Source: Gibbula magus (Eukaryota > Mollusca > Gastropoda > Trochida > Trochidae). From it: a stretch of DNA of 64,000 nucleotides. Below the pieces are notes generated by a model. It saw nothing but the letters and a program-made list of their open reading frames with translations, did not search any database and was not told where the DNA came from. Positions 34,940 through 48,262 of the stretch are shown in pieces. The position numbers and the translations under genes were made by a program. Location: the NCBI GenBank assembly GCA_936450465.1, contig CAKZFU010000091.1:124001-188000 (forward strand), read 5' to 3'. Position 1 is the stretch's first letter. Each line of letters begins with the position of its first letter.

Positions 34940-37185
34940 ACACTCTTAAATGTCTTTTCCAGAAAAAGCCTTTATTTTGAATTTTTAAAAAAAAATGTAA
35001 AAGTACGTACCTAAACTCGCAGTTTAGGTACGTCATTTTGGGTAAAATCCATTTTCCCCATGAACTTGGCCTCAAAACACTCTAAACACGTGTAATATCA
35101 TTGCAAACACACTCTTAAATGTCTTTTCCAGAAAAAGCCTTTATTTTGAATTTTTAAAAAAAAATGTAAAAGTACGTACCTAAACTCGCAGTTTAGGTAC
35201 GTCATTTTGGGTAAAATCCATTTTCCCCATGAACTTGGCGTCAAACCACTCTAAATACGTGTTATATCATTACAAACACACTCTTAAATGTCTTTTCCAG
35301 AAAAAGCCTTTATTTTGAATTTTTTCCAAAAAAATGAATAAAGTACATACCTAAACTCGGATTTTAGGTACGTCATTTTTTATGAAAATTTCCCCATGAA
35401 TTTGGCCTCAAAACACTCTAAACACGTGTAATATCATTACAAACACACTCTTAAATGTCTTTTCCAGAAGAAGCCTTTATTTTGATTTTTTTCAAAAAAA
35501 ATGAAACAAGTACGTACCTTAACTCGGAGTTTAGGTACGTCATTTTGGGTGAAATCCATTTTCCCCATGAATTTGGCCTCAAACCACTCTAAACACGTGT
35601 AATATCATTACAAACACACTCGTAACTGTCTTTTCCAGAAAAAAACTTTATTTTGAATTTTTTCAAAAAAAATGAAAAAGTACGTACCTAAACTCGGAGT
35701 TTAGGTACGTCATTTTGGGTGAAATCCATTTTCCCCATGAATTTGGCCTCAAAACACTCTAAACACATGTAATATCATTACAAACACACTCTTAAATGTC
35801 TTTTCCAGAAAAAGCCTTTATTTTGAATTTTTTTCAAAAAAAATGAAAAAAGTACGTACCTAAACTCGGATTTTAGGTACGTCATTTTTTATGAAATCCA
35901 TTTTCCCCATGAATTTGGCCTCAAAACACTCTAAACACGTGTAATATCATTACAAACACACTCTTAAATGTCTTTTCCAGAAGAAGCCTTTATTTTGATT
36001 TTTTTCAAAAAAAATGAAAAAAGTACGTACCTAAACTCGGAGTTTAGGTACGTCATTTTTTATGAAATCCATTTTCCCCATGAATTTGGCCTCAAAACAC
36101 TCTAAACACGTGTAATATCATTACAAACACACTCTTAAATGTCTTTTCCAGAAGAAGCCTTTATTTTGATTTTTTTCAAAAAAAATGAAAAAAGTACGTA
36201 CCTTAACTCGGAGTTTAGGTACGTCATTTTTTATGAAATCCATTTTCCCCATGAATTTGGCCTCAAAACACTCTAAACACGTGTAATATCATTACAAACA
36301 CACTCTTAAATGTCTTTTCCAGAAAAAGCCTTTATTTTGAATTTTTAAAAAAAAATGTAAAAGTACGTACCTAAACTCGCAGTTTAGGTACGTCATTTTG
36401 GGTAAAATCCATTTTCCCCATGAACTTGGCCTCAAAACACTCTAAACACGTGTAATATCATTACAAACACACTCTTAAATGTCTTTTCCAGAAAAAGCCT
36501 TTATTTTGAATTTTTTAAAAAAAATGTAAAAGTACGTACCTAAACTCGCAGTTTAGGTACGTCATTTTGGGTAAAATCCATTTTCCCCATGAACTTGGCG
36601 TCAAACCACTCTAAATACGTGTTATATCATTACAAACACACTCTTAAATGTCTTTTCCAGAAAAAGCCTTTATTTTGAATTTTTTCCAAAAACATGAATA
36701 AAGTACATACCTAAACTCGGATTTTAGGTACGTCATTTTTTATGAAAATTTCCCCATGAATTTGGCCTCAAAACACTCTAAACACGTGTAATATCATTAC
36801 AAACACACTCTTAAATGTCTTTTCCAGAAGAAGCCTTTATTTTGATTTTTTTCAAAAAAAATGAAAAAAGTACGTACCTTAACTCGGAGTTTAGGTACGT
36901 CATTTTGGGTGAAATCCATTTTCCCCATGAATTTGGCCTCAAACCACTCTAAACACGTGTAATATCATTACAAACACACTCGTAACTGTCTTTTCCAGAA
37001 AAAAACTTTATTTTGAATTTTTTTTAAAAAAATGAAAAAGTACGTACCTAAACTCGGAGTTTAGGTACGTCATTTTGGGTGAAATCCATTTTCCCCATGA
37101 ATTTGGCCTCAAAACACTCTAAACACATGTAATATCATTACAAACACACTCTTAAATGTCTTTTCCAGAAAAAGCCTTTATTTTG
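34940..37185 (-). repeat. Eight-monomer offset repeat (1,360 bp)
   Basis: Bases 34,940-35,825 recur at about 36,300-37,185. Marks: aacttggcctc after gggtaaaatcc, tatgaaaatttcccc (35,381 and 36,741), aaaaaactttatt, and aaacacatgtaat (35,761 and 37,121). The tatgaaaatttcccc form lacks tcca relative to the usual segment. It appears again at 38,102, 40,313 and 42,189, so parts of this block were copied further. Confidence 0.8.
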
Positions 37186-38379
37186 AATTTTTTTTAAAAA
37201 AATGTAAAAGTACGTACCTAAACTCGCAGTTTAGGTACGTCATTTTGGGTGAAATCCATTTTCCCAATGAACTTGGCGTCAAACCACTCTAAATACGTGT
37301 AATATCATTACAAACACACTCTTAAATGTCTTTTCCAGAAAAAGCCTTTATTTTGAATTTTTTTCAAAAAAAATGAAAAAAGTACGTACCTAAACTCGGA
37401 TTTTAGGTACGTCATTTTTTATGAAATCCATTCTCCCCATGAATTTGGCCTCAAAACACTCTAAACACGTGTAATATCATTACAAACACACTCTTAAATG
37501 TCTTTTCGAGAAGAAGCCTTTATTTTGATTTTTTTAAAAAAAAATGAAAAAAGTACGTACCTAAACTCGGAGTTTAGGTACGTCATTTTTTATGAAATCC
37601 ATTTTCCCCATGAATTTGGCCTCAAAACACTCTAAACACGTGTAATATCATTACAAACACGCTCTTAAATGTCTTTTCCAGAAGAAGCCTTTATTTTGAT
37701 TTTTTTCAAAAAAAATGAAAAAAGTACGTACCTAAACTCGGAGTTTAGGTACGTCATTTTTTATGAAATCCATTTTCCCCATGAATTTGGCCTCAAAACA
37801 CTCTAAACACGTGTAATATCATTACAAACACACTCTTAAATGTCTTTTCCAGAAAAAGCCTTTATTTTGAATTTTTAAAAAAAAATGTAAAAGTACGTAC
37901 CTAAACTCGCAGTTTAGGTACGTCATTTTGGGTAAAATCCATTTTCCCCATGAACTTGGCGTCAAACCACTCTAAATACGTGTTATATCATTACAAACAC
38001 ACTCTTAAATGTCTTTTCCAGAAAAAGGCTTTATTTTGAATTTTTTCCAAAAAAATGAATAAAGTACATACCTAAACTCGGATTTTAGGTACGTCATTTT
38101 TTATGAAAATTTCCCCATGAATTTTGCCTCAAAACACTCTAAACACGTGTAATATCATTACAAACACACTCTTAAATGTCTTTTCCAGAAGAAGCCTTTA
38201 TTTTGAATTTTTTCAAAAAAAATGAAAAAAGTACGTACCTAAACTTAGAGTTAGGTACGTCATTTTTTATGAAATCCATTTCCCCATGAATTTGGCCTCA
38301 AAACACTCTAAACAAGTGTAATATCATTACAATCACACTCTTAAATGTCTTTTCCAGAAAAAGCCTTTATTTTGAATTT

Positions 38380-39085
38380 TTTCAAAAAAAATGAAAAAGT
38401 ACGTACCTAAACTCGGAGTTTAGGTACGTCGTTTTGGGTGAAATCCATTTTCCCCATGAATTTGGCCTCAAAACACTCTAAACACGTGTAATATCATTAC
38501 AAACACACTCTTAAATGTCTTTTCCAGAAGAAGCCTTTATTTTGAATTTTTCAAAAAAAAATGAAAAAAGTAAGTACCTAAACTCGCAGTTTAGGTACGT
38601 CATTTTGGGTGAAATCCATTTTCCCCATGAATTTGGCCTCAAACCACTTTAAACACGTGTAATATCATTACAAACACACTCTTAAATGTCTCTTCCAGAA
38701 AAAGTCTTTATTTTGATTTTTTTCCAAAAAAATGAAAAAAGCACGTACCTAAACTCGGAGTTTAGGTACGTCATTTTGGGTGAAATCCATTTTCTCCATT
38801 AATTCGGCCTCAAACCACTCTAAACACTTTTAATATCATTACAAACACACTCTTAAATGTCTTTTCCAGAAATATCCTTTATTTTGAATTTTCTGAACAA
38901 AATATGAAAAAAGTACGTACCTAAACTCGGAGATTAGGTACGTCATTTTGGGTGAAATCCATTTTCCCCATGAATTTGGCCTCAAACCACTCTAAACACG
39001 TGTAATATCATTACAAACACACTCTTAACTGTCTTTTCCAGAAAAAACCTTTATTTTGAATTTTTTCAAAAAAAATGAAAAAGTA
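38380..39085 (-). repeat. Dispersed satellite segment, copy 1 (partner at 42,298)
   Basis: The order gtcgttttggg, agtaagtacc, ccactttaaacac, tctcttccagaaaaagtc, tccattaattcgg, cacttttaat, ttctgaacaaaatatg, ggagattagg matches 42,298-43,003 at an offset of 3,918 bp (38,431 and 42,349; 38,891 and 42,809). The two copies are separated by other satellite, so this is not a simple tandem pair. Confidence 0.8.
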
Positions 39086-42000
39086 CGTACCTAAACTCGG
39101 AGTTTAGGTACGTCATTTTGGGTGAAATCCATTTTCCCCATGAATTTGGCCTCAAAACACTCTAAACACGTGTAATATCATTACAAACACACTCTTAAAT
39201 GTCTTTTCCAGAAAAAGCCTTTATTTTGAATTTTTTTTAAAAAAATGTAAAAGTACGTACCTAAACTCGCAGTTTAGGTACGTCATTTTGGGTAAAATCC
39301 ATTTTCCCCATGAACTTGGCGTCAAACCACTCTAAATACGTGTTATATCATTACAAACACACTCTTAAATGTCTTTTCCAGAAAAAGCCTTTATTTTGAA
39401 TTTTTTCCAAAAAAATGAATAAAGTACATACCTAAACTCGGATTTTAGGTACGTCATTTTTTATGAAATCCATTTCAACATGAATTTGGCCTCAAAACAC
39501 TCTAAACACGTGTAATATCATTACAAACACACTCTTAAATGTCTTTTCCAGAAGAAGCCTTTATTTTGATTTTTTTAAAAAAAAATGAAAAAAGTACGTA
39601 CCTAAACTCGGAGTTTAGGTACGTCATTTTTTATGAAATCCATTTTCCCCATGAATTTGGCCTCAAAACACTCTAAACACGTGTAATATCATTACAAACA
39701 CACTCTTAAATGTCTTTTCCAGAAGAAGCCTTTATTTTGATTTTTTTCAAAAAAAATGAAAAAAGTACGTACCTAAACTCGGAGTTTAGGTACGTCATTT
39801 TTTATGAATCCATTTTCCCCATGAATTTGGCCTCAAAACACTCTAAACACGTGTAATATCATTACAAACACACTCTTAAATGTCTTTTCCAGAAGAAGCC
39901 TTTATTTTGATTTTTTTCAAAAAAAATGAAAAAAGTACATACCTTAACTCGGAGTTTAGGTACGTCATTTTTTATGAAATCCATTTTCCCCATGAATTTG
40001 GCCTCAAAACACTCTAAACACGTGTAATATCATTACAAACACACTCTTAAATGTCTTTTCCAGAAAAAGCCTTTATTTTGAATTTTTAAAAAAAAATGTA
40101 AAAGGACGTACCTAAACTCGCAGTTTAGGTACGTCATTTTGGGGAAAATCCATTTTCCCCATGAACTTGGCGTCAAACCACTCTAAATACGTGTTATATC
40201 ATTACAAACACACTCTTAAATGTCTTTTCCAGAAAAAGCCTTTATTTTGAATTTTTTCCAAAAAAATGAATAAAGTACATACCTAAACTCGGATTTTAGG
40301 TACGTCATTTTTTATGAAAATTTCCCCATGAATTTGGCCTCAAAACACTCTAAACACGTGTAATATCATTACAAACACACTCTTAAATGTCTTTTCCAGA
40401 AGAAGCCTTTATTTTGATTTTTTTAAAAAAAAATGAAAAAAGTACGTACCTAAACTCGGAGTTTAGGTACGTCATTTTTTATGAAATCCATTTTCCCCAT
40501 GAATTTGGCCTCAAAACACTCTAAACACGTGTAATATCATTACAAACACACTCTTAAATGTCTTTTCCAGAAGAAGCCTTTATTTTGATTTTTTTCAAAA
40601 AAAATGAAAAAAGTACGTACCTAAACTCGGAGTTTAGGTACGTCATTTTTTATGAAATCCATTTTCCCCATGAATTTGGCCTCAAAACACTCTAAACACG
40701 TGTAATATCATTACAAACACACTCTTAAATGTCTTTTCCAGAAAAAGCCTTTATTTTGAATTTTTTTTTAAAAAATGTAAAAGTACGTACCTAAACTCGC
40801 AGTTTAGGTACGTCATTTTGGGTGAAATCCATTTTCCCAATGAACTTGGCGTCAAACCACTCTAAATACGTGTAATATCATTACAAACACACTCTTAAAT
40901 GTCTTTTCCAGAAAAAGCCTTTATTTTGAATTTTTTTCAAAAAAAATGAAAAAAGTACGTACCTAAACTCGGATTTTAGGTACGTCATTTTTTATGAAAT
41001 CCATTCTCCCCATGAATTTGGCCTCAAAACACTCTAAACACGTGTAATATCATTACAAACACACTCTTAAATGTCTTTTCCAGAAGAAGCCTTTATTTTG
41101 AATTTTTTTCAAAAAAAAATGAAAAAAGTACGTACCTAAACTCGGAGTTTAGGTACGTCATTTTTTATGAAATCCATTTTCCCCATGAATTTGGCCTCAA
41201 AACACTCTAAACACGTGTAATATCATTACAAACACACTCTTAAATGTCTTTTCCAGAAGAAGCCTTTATTTTGATTTTTTTCAAAAAAAATGAAAAAAGT
41301 ACGTACCTTAACTCGGAGTTTAGGTACGTCATTTTTTATGAAATCCATTTTCCCCATGAATTTGGCCTCAAAACACTCTTAACACGTGTAATATCATTAC
41401 AAACACACTCTTAAATGTCTTTTCCAGAAAAAGCCTTTATTTTGAATTTTTAAAAAAAAATGTAAAAGTACGTACCTAAACTCGCAGTTTAGGTACGTCA
41501 TTTTGGGTAAAATCCATTTTCCCCATGAACTTGGCGTCAAACCACTCTAAACACGTGTAATATCATTACAAACACACTCTTAAATGTCTTTTCCAGAAAA
41601 AGCCTTTATTTTGATTTTTTATCAAAAAAAATTAAAAAAGTACGTACCTTAACTCGGAGTTTAGGTACGTCATTTTTTATGAAATCCATTTTCCCCATGA
41701 ATTTGGCCTCAAAACACTCTAAACACGTGTAATATCATTACAAACACACTCTTAAATGTCTTTTCCAGAAGAAGCCTTTATTTTGATTTTTTTCAAAAAA
41801 AATGAAAAAAGTACGTACCTTAACTCGGAGTTTAGGTACGTCATTTTTTATGAAATCCATTTTCCCCATGAATTTGGCCTCAAAACACTCTAAACACGTG
41901 TAATATCATTACAAACACACTCTTAAATGTCTTTTCCAGAAACAGCCTTTATTTTGAATTTTTAAAAAAAAATGTAAAAGTACGTACCTAAACTCGCAGT

Positions 42001-42297
42001 TTAGGTACGTCATTTTGGGTAAAATCCATTTTCCCCATGAACTTGGCGTCAAACCACTCTAAATACGTGTTATATCATTACAAACACACTCTTAAATGTC
42101 TTTTCCAGAAAAAGCCTTTATTTTGAATTTTTTCCAAAAAAATGAATAAAGTACATACCTAAACTCGGATTTTAGGTACGTCATTTTTTATGAAAATTTC
42201 CCCATGAATTTTGCCTCAAAACACTCTAAACACGTGTAATATCATTACAAACACACTCTTAAATGTCTTTTCCAGAAGAAGCCTTTATTTTGAATTT

Positions 42298-43003
42298 TTT
42301 CAAAAAAAATGAAAAAGTACGTACCTAAACTCGGAGTTTAGGTACGTCGTTTTGGGTGAAATCCATTTTCCCCATGAATTTGGCCTCAAAACACTCTAAA
42401 CACGTGTAATATCATTACAAACACACTCTTAAATGTCTTTTCCAGAAGAAGCCTTTATTTTGAATTTTTCAAAAAAAAATGAAAAAAGTAAGTACCTAAA
42501 CTCGCAGTTTAGGTACGTCATTTTGGGTGAAATCCATTTTCCCCATGAATTTGGCCTCAAACCACTTTAAACACGTGTAATATCATTACAAACACACTCT
42601 TAAATGTCTCTTCCAGAAAAAGTCTTTATTTTGATTTTTTTCCAAAAAAATGAAAAAAGCACGTACCTAAACTCGGAGTTTAGGTACGTCATTTTGGGTG
42701 AGATCCATTTTCTCCATTAATTCGGCCTCAAACCACTCTAAACACTTTTAATATCATTACAAACACACTCTTAAATGTCTTTTCCAGAAATATCCTTTAT
42801 TTTGAATTTTCTGAACAAAATATGAAAAAAGTACGTACCTAAACTCGGAGATTAGGTACGTCATTTTGGGTGAAATCCATTTTCCCCATGAATTTGGCCT
42901 CAAACCACTCTAAACACGTGTAATATCATTACAAACACACTCTTAAATGTCTTTTCAAGAAAAAACCTTTATTTTGAATTTTTTCAAAAAAAATGAAAAA
43001 GTA
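42298..43003 (-). repeat. Dispersed satellite segment, copy 2 (partner at 38,380)
   Basis: Near-identical to 38,380-39,085. Visible differences: gtgagatccatt here for gtgaaatccatt, and cttttcaagaaaaaacc for cttttccagaaaaaacc. The two-monomer core from ccactttaaacac to ttctgaacaaaatatg also appears at about 44,610-44,880 and 46,980-47,250, four times in all. Confidence 0.8.
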
Positions 43004-45394
43004 CGTACCTAAACTCGGAGATTAGGTACGTCATTTTGGGTGAAATCCATTTTCCCCATGAATTTGGCCTCAAACCACTCTAAACACGTGTAATATCATT
43101 ACAAACACACTCTTAAATGTCTTTTCCAGAAAAAGCCTTTATTTTGAATTTTTTCCAAAAAAATGAATAAAGTACATACCTTAACTCGGATTTTAGGTAC
43201 GTCATTTTTTATGAAATCCATTTTCCCCATGAATTTGGCCTCAAAACACTCTAAACACGTGTAATATCATTACAAACACACTCTTAAATGTCTTTTCCAG
43301 AAGAAGCCTTTATTTTGATTTTTTTAAAAAAAAATGAAAAAAGTACGTACCTAAACTCGGAGTTTAGGTACGTCATTTTTTATGAAATCCATTTTCCCCA
43401 TGAATTTGGCCTCAAAACACTCTAAACACGTGTAATATCATTACAAACACACTCTTAAATGTCTTTTCAAGAAGAAGCCTTTATTTTGATTTTTTTTTAA
43501 AAAAATGAAAAAAGTACGTACCTAAACTCGGAGTTTAGGTACGTCATTTTGGGTGAAATCCATTTTCCCCATGAATTTGGCCTCAAACCACTCTAAACAC
43601 GTGTAATATCATTACAAACACACTCTTAAATGTCTTTTCCAGAAAAAACCTTTATTTTGAATTTTTTCAAAAAAAATGAAAAAGTACGTACCTAAACTCG
43701 GAGTTTAGGTACGTCATTTTGGGTGAAATCCAATTTCCCCATGAATTTGGCCTCAAAACACTCTAAACACGTGTAATATCATTACAAACACACTCTTAAA
43801 TGTCTTTTCCAGAAGAAGCCTTTATTTTGATTTTTTTTTAAAAAAATGAAAAAAGTACGTACCTTAACTCGGAGTTTAGGTACGTCATTTTGGGTGAAAT
43901 CCATTTTCCCCATGAATTTGGCCTCAAACCACTCTAAACACGTGTAATATCATTACAAACACACTCTTAAATGTCTTTTCCAGAAAAAACCTTTATTTTG
44001 AATTTTTTCAAAAAAAATGAAAAAGTACGTACCTAAACTCGGAGTTTAGGTACGTCATTTTGGGTGAAATCCAATTTCCCCATGAATTTGGCCTCAAAAC
44101 ACTCTAAACACGTGTAATATCATTACAAACACACTCTTAAATGTCTTTTCCAGAAAAAGCCTTTATTTTGAATTTTTTCAAAAAAAATGAAAAAGTACGT
44201 ACCTAAACTCGGAGTTTAGGTACGTCGTTTTGGGTGAAATCCATTTTCCACATGAATTTGGCCTCAAAACACTCTAAACACGTGTAATATCATTACAAAC
44301 ACACTCTTAAATGTCTTTTCCAGAAGAAGCCATTATTTTGAATTTTTCAAAAAAAATGAAAAAAGTACGTACCTAAACTCGGAGTTTAGGTACGTCATTT
44401 TGGGTGAAATCCATTTTCCCCATGAATTTGGCCTCAAACCACTCTAAACACGTGTAATATCATTACAAACACACTCTTAAATGTCTTTTCCAGAAAAAGG
44501 CTTTATTTTGAATTTTATCAAAAAAAATGAAAAAGTACGTACCTAAACTCGGAGTTTAGGTACGTCATTTTGGGTGAAATCCATTTTCCCCATGAATTTG
44601 GCCTCAAACCACTTTAAACACGTGTAATATCATTACAAACACACTCTTAAATGTCTCTTCCAGAAAAAGTCTTTATTTTGATTTTTTTCCAAAAAAATGA
44701 AAAAAGCACGTACCTAAACTCGGAGTTTAGGTACGTCATTTTGGGTGAAATCCATTTTCTCCATTAATTCGGCCTCAAACCACTCTAAACACTTTTAATA
44801 TCATTACAAACACACTCTTAAATGTCTTTTCCAGAAATATCCTTTATTTTGAATTTTCTGAACAAAATATGAAAAAAGTACGTACCTAAACTCCGAGTTT
44901 AGGTACGTCATTTTGGGTGAAATCCATTTTCCCCATGAACTTGGCGTCAAACCACTCTAAATACGTGTAATATCATTACAAACACACTCTTAAATGTCTC
45001 TTCCAGAAAAAGCCTTTATTTTGATTTTTTTCCAAAAAAATGAAAAAAGCACGTACCTAAACTCGGAGTTTAGGTACGTCATTTTGGGTGAAATCCATTT
45101 TCCCCATTAATTTGGCCTCAAACCACTCTAAACACTTTTAATATCATTACAAACACACTCTTAAATGTCTTTTCCAGAAATATCCTTTATTTTGAATTTT
45201 CTAAAAAAATATGAAAAAAGTACGTACCTAAACTCGGAGATTAGGTACGTCATTTTGGGTGAAATCCATTTTCCCAATGAATTTGGCCTCAAAGCACTCA
45301 AAACACGTGTAATATCATTACAAACACACTCTTAAATGTCTTTTCCAGAAAAAGCTTTTATTTTGAATTTTTTTTGAAAAAATTTAAAAAAGTA

Positions 45395-45440
45395 CGTACC
45401 ACCTCTGAGATGGGGGTACGTACGTTTTGGTGAAATCTAT
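45395..45440 (-). other. Aberrant monomer with a replaced palindrome, copy 1
   Basis: In place of gtacctaaactcggag the sequence reads gtaccacctctgagatgggg, then gtacgtacgttttggtg. The inner arms of the usual palindrome are gone and only the outer gtac parts remain; a weak new inverted repeat (ccacctc against gagatgggg) can be drawn. The flanking tract, tttttttgaaaaaatt, resembles the left-block sequence more than its neighbours. Confidence 0.8.
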
Positions 45441-45758
45441 TTTCCACATGAGTTTGGCCTCAAACCACTCTAAACACGTGTAATATCATTACAAACACAC
45501 TCTTAAATGTCTTTTCCAGAAAAAGCCTTTATTTTGAATTTTCTGAAAAAAATATGAAAAAAGTACGTACCTAAACTCGGAGATTAGGTACGTCATTTTG
45601 GGTGAAATTCATTTTCCCCATGAATTTGGCCTCAAACCACTCTAAACACGTGTAATATCATTACAAACACACTCTTAAATGTCTTTTCCTAGAAAAAGCC
45701 TTTATTTTGAATTTTTTCAAAAAAAATGAAAAAAGTACGTACTTAAACTCGGAGTTTA

Positions 45759-45892
45759 TTTTTCAACAAATGTACGCTTGTCTTTATGAAGTTGTGAGAT
45801 TTACATATTCATCAAAATATTACCTTTATTATTATCTTTAACTTGATTGTGTTTTAATCATTTATTAGTAGCCTATTTGTGTAAAGGGGGTA
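45759..45892. mobile_element. 134-bp non-satellite insert, copy 1, with 8-bp target duplication
   Basis: Unique AT-rich sequence starting tttttcaacaaatgtacgc and ending gtaaagggggta. It is bounded by GGAGTTTA at 45,751-45,758 and 45,893-45,900. In an uninterrupted monomer this octamer occurs once, as part of the palindrome, so the duplication marks an insertion. It has no coding capacity. The ends are not clear terminal inverted repeats. Read on the other strand it ends gttgaaaaa, a possible short A-tail. An 8-bp duplication fits hAT-like or P-like DNA elements; a truncated retroposon is the alternative. This copy has gcctattt where the others have gcatattt. Confidence 0.8.
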
Positions 45893-47764
45893 GGAGTTTA
45901 GGTACGTCATTTTGGGTGAAATCCATTTTCCCCATGAACTTGGCGTCAAACCACTCTAAATACGTGTAATATCATTACAAACACACTCTTAAATGTCATT
46001 TCAAGAAAAAACCTTTATTTTGAATTTTTTCCAAAAAAATGAAAAAAGTACGTACCTAAACTTGGATTTTAGGTACGTCATTTTTTATGAAATCCATTTT
46101 CCACATGAATTTGGCCTCAAAACACTCTAAACACGTGTAATATCATTACAAACACACTCTTAACTGTCTTTTCCAGAAGAAGCCTTTATTTTGATTTTTT
46201 TCAAAAAAAAAAATGAAAAAAGTACGTACCTAAACTCGGAGTTTAGATACGTCATTTTGGGTGAAATCCATTTCAACATGAATTTGGCCTCAAACCACTC
46301 TAAACACGTGTAATATCATTACAAACACACTCTTAAATGTCTTTTCCAGAAAAAACCTTTATTTTGAATTTTTTCAAAAAAAAGGAAAAAGTACGTACCT
46401 AAACTCGGAGTTTAGGTACGTAATTTTTTATGAAATCCATTTTCCCCATGAATTTGGCCTCAAAACACTCTAAACACTTTTAATATCATTACAAACAAAT
46501 TCTTAAATGTCTTTTCCAGAAAAAGCCTTTATTTTGATTTTTTTAAAAAAATATGAAAAAAGTACGTACCTAAACTCGGAGATTTGGTACGTCATTTTGG
46601 GTGAAATCCATTTTATCCATGAATTTGGCCTCAAAGCACTCTAAACACGTGTAATATCATTACAAACACACTCTTACATGTCTTTTCCAGAAATAGCCTT
46701 TATATTGATTTTTTTCAAAAAAAAAAGAAAAAAAGTACGTACCTAAACTCAGAGTTTAGGTACGTCATTTTTGGTGAAACCCATTTTCCCCATGAATTTG
46801 GCCTCAAACCACTCTAAACACGTGTAATATCATTACAAACACACTCTTAAATGTCTTTTCCAGAAAAAGGCTTTATTTTGAATTTTTTCAAAAAAAATGA
46901 AAAAGTAAGTACCTAAACTCGGAGTTTAGGTACGTCATTTTGGGTGAAATCCATTTTCCCCATGAATTTGGCCTCAAACCACTTTAAACACGTGTAATAT
47001 CATTACAAACACACTCTTAAATGTCTCTTCCAGAAAAAGTCTTTATTTTGATTTTTTTCCAAAAAAATGAAAAAAGCACGTACCTAAACTCGGAGTTTAG
47101 GTACGTCATTTTGGGTGAAATCCATTTTCTCCATTAATTCGGCCTCAAACCACTCTAAACACTTTTAATATCATTACAAACACACTCTTAAATGTCTTTT
47201 CCAGAAATATCCTTTATTTTGAATTTTCTGAACAAAATATGAAAAAAGTACGTACCTAAACTCGGAGTTTAGGTACGTCATTTTGGGTGAAATCCATTTT
47301 CCCCATGAACTTGGCGTCAAACCACTCTAAATACGTGTAATATCATTACAAACACACTCTTAAATGTCTTTTCCAGAAAAAGCCTTTATTTTGATTTTTT
47401 TCCAAAAAAATGAAAAAAGCACGTACCTAAACTCGGAGTTTAGGTACGTCATTTTGGGTGAAATCCATTTTCCCCATTAATTTGGCCTCAAACCACTCTA
47501 AACACTTTTAATATCATTACAAACACACTCTTAAATGTCTTTTCCAGAAATATCCTTTATTTTGAATTTTCTAAAAAAATATGAAAAAAGTACGTACCTA
47601 AACTCGGAGATTAGGTACGTCATTTTGGGTGAAATCCATTTTCCCAATGAATTTGGCCTCAAAGCACTCTAAACACGTGTAATATCATTACAAACACACT
47701 CTTAAATGTCTTTTCCAGAAAAAGCTTTTATTTTGAATTTTTTTTGAAAAAATTAAAAAAAGTC

Positions 47765-47810
47765 CGTACCACCTCCGAGATGGGGGTACGTACGTTTTGG
47801 TGAAATCTAT
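47765..47810 (-). other. Aberrant monomer with a replaced palindrome, copy 2
   Basis: Reads ccgtaccacctccgagatgg followed by gggtacgtacgttttggtg. It is the 2,370-bp partner of the unit at 45,395, differing at gtccg versus gtacg and cctccg versus cctctg. It was carried along by the duplication rather than arising twice. Confidence 0.8.
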
Positions 47811-48128
47811 TTTCCCCATGAGTTTGGCCTCAAACCACTCTAAACACGTGTAATATCATTACAAACACACTCTTAAATGTCTTTTCCAGAAAAAGCCTTT
47901 ATTTTGAATTTTCTGAAAAAAATATGAAAAAAGTACGTACCTAAACTCGGAGATTAGGTACGTCATTTTGGGTGAAATTCATTTTCCCCATGAATTTGGC
48001 CTCAAACCACTCTAAACACGTGTAATATCATTACAAACACACTCTTAAATGTCTTTTCCTAGAAAAAGCCTTTATTTTGAATTTTTTCAAAAAAAATGAA
48101 AAAAGTACGTACTTAAACTCGGAGTTTA

Positions 48129-48262
48129 TTTTTCAACAAATGTACGCTTGTCTTTATGAAGTTGTGAGATTTACATATTCATCAAAATATTACCTTTATT
48201 ATTATCTTTAACTTGATTGTGTTTTAATCATTTATTAGTAGCATATTTGTGTAAAGGGGGTA
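48129..48262. mobile_element. 134-bp non-satellite insert, copy 2
   Basis: Flanked by GGAGTTTA at 48,121-48,128 and 48,263-48,270. It shares gatttacatattc and cttgattg with copy 1, from which it differs at one visible base (gcatattt). It lies 2,370 bp from copy 1, matching the duplication unit. Confidence 0.8.

Larger units (their letters stand above)
44401..46770 (-). repeat. 2,370-bp duplication unit carrying the insert, copy 1
   Basis: Thirteen monomers plus the 134-bp insert and its extra 8-bp repeat. Marks shared with the next unit at 2,370-bp offset: cagaaaaaggctttatt (44,491 and 46,861), atgtctcttcc (44,651 and 47,021), ttctgaacaa (44,856 and 47,226), the aberrant gagatggggg monomer and the insert itself. 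This is the longest repeat that includes the insert. Confidence 0.88.

Noticed and set aside
45759..45892. Firm assignment of the insert to the hAT superfamily
   Set aside because: The 8-bp duplication fits, but the ends tttttcaac and agggggta are not inverted repeats of each other, and the octamer does not match the usual hAT target preference. Kept as an open question.
45759..45892. Insert as a tRNA-derived SINE
   Set aside because: No A-box or B-box promoter sequence was seen in either strand, and the length is short for a SINE.
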